From: PMG-095 sp049324695
GTDB lineage: Bacteria; Myxococcota_A; Polyangia; Polyangiales; Polyangiaceae
Direction of reading: 5' to 3'
Length of the DNA stretch: 64,000 nt
Assembly (NCBI GenBank): GCA_049324695.1
Contig: JBMOMJ010000016.1
Coordinates: 248,001 to 312,000, forward strand
Shown here: piece after piece, positions 60,801 through 64,000 of the stretch
Numbering within the stretch: the first letter of the stretch is position 1
Layout of the letters: every line of letters begins with the position of its first letter
Made by a program: the position numbers and the translations under genes
Notes under the pieces: generated by a model
The model's input: only the letters and a program-made list of their open reading frames with translations
Databases searched by the model: none
Told to the model about the DNA's origin: nothing

Positions 60801-61177
60801 TGCCGGAGGACGTTGCGCAACGCCTGCTCGATCCTCGCAGCTCCTTCACGATCGACCAGGTTGCGATTCGCGGTGGTGACGCCTTCGTGAACCCGCGCCT
60901 GGAGCTCCGCATTCCGCTCACCGAAACAGTGCAAACCGCGCTGTTCACCGACGCGGGCAACCTATGGACCAGCCAAGACCTGCCGACGTTCGCCGATCTG
61001 TTCAGGTTGCGTTACGCAGTCGGCAGCGGCATTCGCATCGGCACGCCGGTAGGTCCGCTCACATTCGACTACGGCTTCAATGTCGAGCGTGTGCTCGACG
61101 CCATCGACAACAGCCGCAAGCGCCAACGAACTTGGGAAGATCCAGGCGCGTTTCATTTCAGCATCGGCCTTTACTGA
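57830..61177 (+). CDS. long Omp85/BamA-family outer-membrane assembly protein
   Basis: A 1115-residue protein. Signal peptide to ALAQT; then a long periplasmic part (to about residue 720) with at least five POTRA-like modules, e.g. VRLSGVSDADELLRTAGLRV, LRITGNRRFDSSEIEAALEL and IAVNGAHLTSESLIRRRIAL. A 16-strand-type barrel follows, with the conserved LRGF (residues 982-985, [V/L]RGF of Omp85) and a C-terminal aromatic (FSIGLY). About 300 residues longer than E. coli BamA, mostly before the barrel, including a Cys/Pro-rich insert (RRCDPRSPPGACIPIGPRVR). It inserts barrel proteins or exports substrates; whether it is the main BamA or a paralogue cannot be told. Confidence 0.9.
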   Translation: MPRRLRTAPSALFVVMGIEICGAPALAQTNAAERAASEAAAEASAAAAQSAEARALAALVGRNLARIDVVYDPPVWAAPVSLGSVRVGQTFTPEVARRALDELADSGRFSELRAEVEPLGDGVLLRLRVVARRTLANVRLSGVSDADELLRTAGLRVGGEVSARELPELGKKLERALARRGYPQARVTVEALETDDPMGIVLTFEAARGEPARIAERRFFAWPDPNAPGLARVLASYGVALGDRADSDAIDAASHALEERLKRAGFFDARVEQEVTPANGGVRLDVKVYAGSLRELRITGNRRFDSSEIEAALELDETTDRSAAALAQRVREFYQVRGFLDVAVETRETGVQDAPLRRLSIQIHEGEPVRVVAREFPCLGGERRPDDVGSEIDSFLSELPGGTLVDAVDPAEVDALFGPKSGTGTRPKPIKLNPWSVYSVDVYERAIEHLRDLFRSEGYLSASVGPALPERRRCDPRSPPGACIPIGPRVRPPIACRYDGIGLPQEEPELISNACVADLARGVRCEPEMVLSIPIKLGPRSFIQAIQIDGNLSLSDEDLLGTAELKVGAPVSQVEIERARRRLLDRYAEEGFAFAEIEASLEFSPDHRQARVVFSVSERKRVTVSRIAVNGAHLTSESLIRRRIALEVGQLYRRSLVRKTEERLATLGVFSSVSVGLEDPYVPASEKVVIVNVQEKLPQSVDSRLGFSTGEGFRAFFEYGHNNLGGQAIGFTLHVQGGFLPTPLIFEADVRRKYEPLSLLERLERRNTVTLNFPEIGLGPLFRLSVQGIDVRHNARDYALRKDAGIVTLFFTPRRGLSFQLGGSLEGNNATIFGSGSVSEYVRTHPGLSRVFRVPESPTFVIAQRVGATWDRRDKPLDATSGTLFSFDVEHASARPLESTREKAPTYSPNVNPWLISREPDPFAAVEANFLRFSSRVAGYLRLNKRGLALAASFRWGLNRQLTSTSRTYPDRLFFMGGVDTLRGFLQDSLVPEDVAQRLLDPRSSFTIDQVAIRGGDAFVNPRLELRIPLTETVQTALFTDAGNLWTSQDLPTFADLFRLRYAVGSGIRIGTPVGPLTFDYGFNVERVLDAIDNSRKRQRTWEDPGAFHFSIGLY

Positions 61178-61303
61178 GCGGGCACGTGTAGGCGCGGGGC
61201 GTCGAGGCTGCGCTGCGCGCTCACGTGAGCGAAAGGGCAGGTTCGGGCGCGGACATTTGGCTCTAAAGCATCGACCGCGAGTCGCCGTTCGTACATCGGG
61301 CGC

Positions 61304-62128
61304 ATGCACGAACGCGCGACTTTACCGAGCCCTCGGCAATCCGAGCCAGCTGCACAAAGCGGGCGGGTCGATTCGCTCGTTGCCGCTGAAATCGATGTCG
61401 TATTTCAGCCGATTGTCGATCTCAGCACGGGTTGGCCGATGGCATTCGAGGCGCTCACTCGCTGTCGGCGTCCCGATTTCGAGAGCCCGTTGGTGCTGTT
61501 CGAGCACGCCGAGCGTGAAGGCTCCATTGGCAAGCTCGGCCGCCTCGTGCGGCAGGTTGCCTTCGAGCGCTGCGAAAACGCGCCGTTGTTCGTCAACGTT
61601 CACCCTCGCGAGCTCGACGAAGGTTGGCTGGTGCGTCCCGACGACCCAATCTTTTTCCACGATCGTCCTGTGTACTTGGAGATCACCGAGTCCGCTGCGT
61701 TCAACTACTTCGAGTTGTGCGTCAACGTGCTGCGCGAGATTGGCGCGCGCGGCGGCGTGCATTTGGTGGTCGACGATCTGGGCGCCGGTTACTCGAATCT
61801 GAAACGGGTCGTCGATCTCGAACCCAAAATCGTAAAGCTCGACATCGCGCTCGTGCGCGGCATCGAGAAGAACCGCCGGCAGCAGGTGTTGGTGCGGCAG
61901 GTGGTTACGTTGTGCCAAGAGCTCGGTGCCGAAGTGGTTGCCGAGGGCATCGAAACCCTGGAAGAGTTGAAGGCGGTGCGCGACACCGGCGCTCACTATG
62001 GTCAGGGCTACCTGTTCGCGCGGCCGGGGCATCCAGCGCCGCCCTCGCTCTGGCCGTTGGAGCGCGGTGCCGACCCGCGCGGTGGTCGCTTGGCGATCGA
62101 GCGCTCTAGCGGCAAGTACCCGTTGTAG
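61304..62128 (+). CDS. EAL-domain c-di-GMP phosphodiesterase
   Basis: A 274-residue EAL protein without an attached sensor. The catalytic residues look intact: Glu in FEALTR, Asn in FVNVHP, Glu in LEITE, Asp-Asp in DDLGAGYSNL (canonical DDFGTG), Lys in VKLDIAL, Glu in AEGIET and Gln in QGYLFARP. It should hydrolyse c-di-GMP to pGpG. The N-terminal 30 residues are a disordered extension. Input could come from the neighbours or a partner; none is evident. A PilZ receptor is in the same window. Confidence 0.92.
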   Translation: MHERATLPSPRQSEPAAQSGRVDSLVAAEIDVVFQPIVDLSTGWPMAFEALTRCRRPDFESPLVLFEHAEREGSIGKLGRLVRQVAFERCENAPLFVNVHPRELDEGWLVRPDDPIFFHDRPVYLEITESAAFNYFELCVNVLREIGARGGVHLVVDDLGAGYSNLKRVVDLEPKIVKLDIALVRGIEKNRRQQVLVRQVVTLCQELGAEVVAEGIETLEELKAVRDTGAHYGQGYLFARPGHPAPPSLWPLERGADPRGGRLAIERSSGKYPL

Positions 62129-62219
62129 GCGCAGCACGCGTTCCGTTCGAGCCGTCCGAGCTGTAGGTCATTTTTCATACGATTTCACCCGGTGCGAGGC
62201 CCTCGTGTAAGCTCGGCTG

Positions 62220-63257
62220 GTGAGGTCGAGGGCGACAACCAGAAGCTTGCCGGCATTCGGCGTCGCCGTTGCGACTGCGTGTTTCGCCGCGCGCGCTGCG
62301 GCCCAAGTGCCACCAAGCTCCAGCACCTCCGCGAAGACGCCGGCCGCCGCATCGAGCACTGACGCAGACGCTGCCGCGCAGCTGCTCCTGGCCGAGACGT
62401 TGTACCGCGAGGGCAGGCGCCTGCTCGCCGAGCAACGTTACGACGAAGCCATTGCCAAGCTGTCCGAGAGCTACCGCATCGATCCGGGTGTTGGCACATT
62501 GCTCGCGCTCGCGGTCTGCCACGAGGCGCAGGGCCGTTACGCGACGGCGTGGGTGGAGTTCAGCGACGCAATGCGAGCGGCGCAGCGCGACAAGCGAGAA
62601 GACAGAGTGCAACTCGCGCGTGAGCATCTGGCGCAAATCGAGCCGAAGCTTTCCCGGTTGACGATCGCGATCGCCCCTCAAGAAGAACAAGGCACACTCG
62701 AATTGCGCCTCGATGGCGTGCGCCTGGGTGTGGCAGCGCAGGGCGTCGCCGTCCCAATCGATCCCGGGCTTCATCGCGTCGAAGCCAGCGCCCCGGGCAA
62801 AGTCCCGTTCTCGCAGGAGGTTACGATCGGCGCGAACGCCGACCAACGCGTAGTCGTCATTCCCGTGCTGGCCCGGCTGCCGCCGCCTGCGAGTTCACCG
62901 CCTCCGCCAGTCGCCGTGCGGCCTCCCGTCGAAGGCCAACGAGACCAGATTTCGCGGCCCATCCCGACCTCTGTGTATATCGCTGGGGTGACTACGTTTG
63001 CGCTACTCGGCGCGGCGATTGGCACCGGCGTGGCGTACACCGAAGCCAACGATACCTGTTTGCACGACAAGACGCGCTGCGATGCTGCCGAGCGCGTCGG
63101 CTGGCTCAACATTGGGCTGAGCGCGGCAACGGCGGTCGGCGCTGGTGTCACCGTGTACCTCTACTTGACGCGCCCGAGCGTCAGCGCTCAGAGCTCGAGC
63201 CTCGCTCTTTGGAGTGACCGCACGTTGCTCGGCTTGCGCTACCGCGCGCAGTTCTAG
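62220..63257 (+). CDS. exported TPR/PEGA-like membrane protein
   Basis: A 345-residue protein from GTG 62220. Signal peptide to ARAAAQV; residues ~48-140 hold TPR-like helices (AETLYREGRRLLAEQRYDEA, LLALAVCHEAQGRYATAWVE); residues ~150-215 a PEGA-like strand pattern (LELRLDGVRLGVAAQGVAVP, LHRVEASAPGKVPFSQEVTI); two C-terminal transmembrane segments (about 255-277 and 298-318). Such TPR-PEGA proteins are common in myxobacteria and often lie beside kinases, as here. Its stop overlaps the stop of the convergent kinase gene. Confidence 0.8.
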   Translation: MRSRATTRSLPAFGVAVATACFAARAAAQVPPSSSTSAKTPAAASSTDADAAAQLLLAETLYREGRRLLAEQRYDEAIAKLSESYRIDPGVGTLLALAVCHEAQGRYATAWVEFSDAMRAAQRDKREDRVQLAREHLAQIEPKLSRLTIAIAPQEEQGTLELRLDGVRLGVAAQGVAVPIDPGLHRVEASAPGKVPFSQEVTIGANADQRVVVIPVLARLPPPASSPPPPVAVRPPVEGQRDQISRPIPTSVYIAGVTTFALLGAAIGTGVAYTEANDTCLHDKTRCDAAERVGWLNIGLSAATAVGAGVTVYLYLTRPSVSAQSSSLALWSDRTLLGLRYRAQF

Positions 63258-64000
63258 CGTCGCTGATCGAACGGATCCGAAGGTGGCGTCGGTGGCGCTG
63301 AAGAGCTCGATGGAGCCGCGGAAGGCGCATGCGCTACGGACGGCTTGGCCGAGCGCTGCACCGCGGTGACACGCCGCTGGGGTTCATTGGAGCTCGCGCT
63401 CGCTGCGGGCGCTGCGGGCGCTGCGGGCGCAAGTTCCTGGGGCTGCGCTGCTCCCAACGAAGTCACCGCCGGAGCGGCTTTTTCGGTTGGTTCGCGTGGA
63501 GCCGCGCTGGTTACGACACCGGCTGGATTGGCGGGCAGCGAAGCGCTGGCGCTGGGCGTTTCGCTGGAAGCCCACGGACGCAGCGCACCGACGAGGTACA
63601 TGAAGCCGCCGAAAGCGATCACGATAGCCAGTGCACCGAAGCGAGCGACGCGCGAGCGCGCCTCCGTGGTGATGCTGGACGGCCGTGGTTGCGGCGCTGT
63701 GCGCGACTCGAGCCCGTAAGGTGAGTCGCGCGCCGACTCCAACGTGGCTGGGATGGCTTGCGGCGTCATCGGATACGGGCTCGTCGGCTGATCGGGGCTG
63801 GACGAACTCGACTTGGATGCGCGCACGATGCCTTCGATGCGGCCAACCAGGGGCCGCGATTCGGGCCCGGCGAACGGCTCTAAAGCGTGCGCTAGCGCCG
63901 CCACGCTGGGGTAACGCCGCAGCGGATCCTTTTCCAGGCAGCGCTGCACCACTGCGTTCAGCTCGCTCGGAACGTCAGGATAGAAGCTCGAAAGTGGGCG
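63254..64000 (-). CDS. Ser/Thr protein kinase, C-terminal part (5' end outside window)
   Basis: The minus-strand frame is open to the window edge, so only the last 248 residues are seen. They start inside the kinase C-lobe: PSELNAVVQRCLEKDPLRRY is subdomain XI of Hanks kinases. A Ser/Pro-rich juxtamembrane linker follows, one transmembrane segment (ARFGALAIVIAFGGFMYLVG) and an Ala/Pro/Ser-rich outer tail without a recognisable domain. This is the usual single-pass receptor kinase layout. Its stop shares the palindrome CTAG (63254-63257) with the convergent gene. Confidence 0.85.
   Translation of the reverse strand, partial: RPLSSFYPDVPSELNAVVQRCLEKDPLRRYPSVAALAHALEPFAGPESRPLVGRIEGIVRASKSSSSSPDQPTSPYPMTPQAIPATLESARDSPYGLESRTAPQPRPSSITTEARSRVARFGALAIVIAFGGFMYLVGALRPWASSETPSASASLPANPAGVVTSAAPREPTEKAAPAVTSLGAAQPQELAPAAPAAPAASASSNEPQRRVTAVQRSAKPSVAHAPSAAPSSSSAPPTPPSDPFDQRR

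Overview
The window is GC-rich bacterial chromosome, tightly packed and mostly single-gene or two-gene transcription units. The gene set points to a myxobacterium, most likely of the Polyangiales/Sorangiineae type. It includes three Hanks-type Ser/Thr kinase genes plus a PP2C phosphatase, a PilZ protein of the myxobacterial paralogue type, many lipoproteins with Gly/Ser- or Cys-rich low complexity, TPR proteins, an HNH endonuclease of the family common in myxobacteria, and a CcmE with a CxxxY haem motif. The taxonomic assignment is inference from gene content; there is no rRNA in the window.

Layout. 0-9 kb: end of a large propeller-like protein, then proC and dnaJ (minus strand), a PilZ protein, a TPR lipoprotein and an outer-membrane barrel. 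9-14 kb: a 1474-residue kinase/cyclase-homology/STAND-ATPase/TPR regulator and a small HAD phosphatase. 14-17.4 kb: the accessory part of the window. An HNH nuclease fused to a RuvA-like C-terminal domain is flanked by decayed pieces of the same gene family, a sulfotransferase-like remnant and three unrelated short-period repeat arrays. 17.4-22 kb: a porin-like barrel with a carbohydrate-binding-like lipoprotein, small secreted proteins and a CBM3-like lipoprotein. 22-31.5 kb: core replication, repair and heat-shock genes (uvrD/pcrA, grpE, dnaK, dnaA), with a 730-base gap upstream of dnaA that carries DnaA-box-like sites and is a candidate origin. 31.5-38.8 kb: envelope proteins, including a discoidin-domain polytopic membrane protein and a membrane-anchored metzincin-like protease. 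38.8-48 kb: ccmE-hemE, tRNA-Gln, an ECF sigma factor with an overlapping membrane partner, beta-mannosidase, PP2C, a catalytically dead HtrA-like protein and rpiA. 48-64 kb: a membrane glycosyltransferase-like protein, mutM, an acetyltransferase, a c-type cytochrome lipoprotein, a truncated kinase, a four-repeat Cys-rich lipoprotein, a 1-Cys peroxiredoxin lipoprotein, a phosphodiester-glycosidase-like protein, a GAF-AraC regulator, a long Omp85 protein, an EAL phosphodiesterase, a TPR/PEGA-like protein and the end of another kinase gene.

How the genes fit together. DnaJ, GrpE and DnaK are the complete Hsp70 system, split over two loci. ccmE, the CxxCH lipoprotein and hemE share a haem/cytochrome c theme. 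The kinases and PP2C form the usual phospho-signalling background, and PilZ plus EAL belong to c-di-GMP signalling. I see no CRISPR array, prophage or intact insertion sequence. The best candidates for something not described before are the HNH-RuvA locus with its decayed relatives and repeat arrays (14.2-17.4 kb), and the dnaA upstream region.
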